Source of the DNA: JASFRI01 sp050115015
GTDB lineage: Bacteria > Acidobacteriota > Polarisedimenticolia > CBDVAL01
Direction of reading: 5' to 3'
Assembly (NCBI GenBank): GCA_050115015.1
Contig: JASFRI010000297.1
Span: forward strand, 1-5,522
Length of the DNA: 5,522 nt
The translations under genes were made by a program, and so were the position numbers. The notes beneath the pieces are model-generated. The model was not told the DNA's origin and did no database searches. It was given only the letters and a program-made list of their open reading frames with translations. Shown piece by piece: positions 5,231-5,522 of the stretch. How positions within the stretch are numbered: position 1 is the stretch's first letter; the number at the start of each line of letters is the position of its first letter.

Positions 5231-5522
5231 ATGCTCACGTTCACCGAGAAGGCGAAGTCAAAGATCGTCGAGGCCCTCGAGGCAGAGGGCAAGCAGGGGC
5301 TGGCGCTCCGGGTCACCATCGACGGGCGGGGCCCCTCGGGCCTGCAGTACGGCCTGGCGCTGATCGGCCCGGACGAGGCCGAGGACGGTGACGAGGTGCT
5401 CGACGTCGGCACTTTCAAGGTGCATCTCGATCCCAAGACGGCTCCGCGCCTGGAGAACGCCTCGGTGGACTATGTCGAGACGCTGCACGAATCCGGCTTC
5501 AAGGTCGAGAACGCCGACGAGG
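5231..5522 (+). CDS. HesB/IscA-type Fe-S domain protein lacking cysteine, NfuA-like (partial)
   Basis: The reading frame is open to the window end: 97 complete codons, with the C-terminus missing. The start is ATG 5231 with AGGAGG at 5221-5226. The sequence fits the A-type (HesB/IscA/SufA) fold: MLTFTEKAKSKIVEAL opens like IscA, GPSGLQYGLAL (34-44) aligns with the GCSG-x-x-Y loop, and GFKVENAD (89-96) matches the IscA/NfuA GF-x-NPN region. The first conserved cysteine of A-type proteins is replaced here, apparently by P35, and no cysteine occurs in the visible part. A degenerate cysteine-free A-type domain is also the N-terminal half of E. coli NfuA, where it docks target proteins and a C-terminal Nfu domain with CxxC carries the cluster. 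The gene could be NfuA-like or a stand-alone degenerate A-type protein; the missing end decides this. It has its own candidate promoter. Confidence 0.75.
   Translation, partial: MLTFTEKAKSKIVEALEAEGKQGLALRVTIDGRGPSGLQYGLALIGPDEAEDGDEVLDVGTFKVHLDPKTAPRLENASVDYVETLHESGFKVENADE

Overview
This is a strongly GC-rich bacterial window with clear Shine-Dalgarno sites and short intergenic gaps. All six supported genes, plus a possible leader peptide, lie on the + strand. The gene content (an MscS channel, a PqqB-like metallo-beta-lactamase-fold lipoprotein, MoaA, a lysyl-endopeptidase-like secreted protease and an A-type/NfuA-like Fe-S protein) points to a free-living Gram-negative. Acidobacteriota or a former deltaproteobacterial lineage would fit, but nothing here fixes the phylum. 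There is no mobile element, CRISPR array, tRNA or rRNA, and no sign of recent transfer.

Layout. Bases 44-883 encode a full-length MscS mechanosensitive channel, very close to the E. coli protein through the pore helix and beta domain. A 105-base gap follows, holding a candidate terminator stem, a candidate promoter and two adjacent RNA stems. After it come three closely packed genes that look like one operon: a small basic protein of unknown function (989-1318), an ABM-fold small monooxygenase-like protein (1338-1649) and a PqqB-like lipoprotein (1659-2612). A hairpin directly follows the last stop codon.

Bases 2613-2753 carry a promoter and a possible 13-residue leader ORF that overlaps the start of moaA (2754-3788) by ATGA; moaA has no ribosome binding site of its own. 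A strong hairpin follows moaA. Next is the best promoter in the window (TTGACC, 17 bases, TACTAG), which drives a secreted serine protease (3970-5136). After another strong hairpin and promoter, a cysteine-free HesB/IscA-type domain starts at 5231 and runs off the window end.

How they fit together. The window reads as several independent transcription units, not one pathway. MoaA (molybdenum cofactor) and the NfuA/IscA-like protein share only a general link to Fe-S chemistry. The points most worth a second look are the structured leader of the 989 gene, the leader ORF overlapping moaA, the altered metal site of the PqqB-like lipoprotein, the altered specificity region of the protease, the cysteine-less A-type domain, and GC-rich hairpins without U-tracts after most transcription units. 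I did not find evidence for a wholly new multi-gene system.
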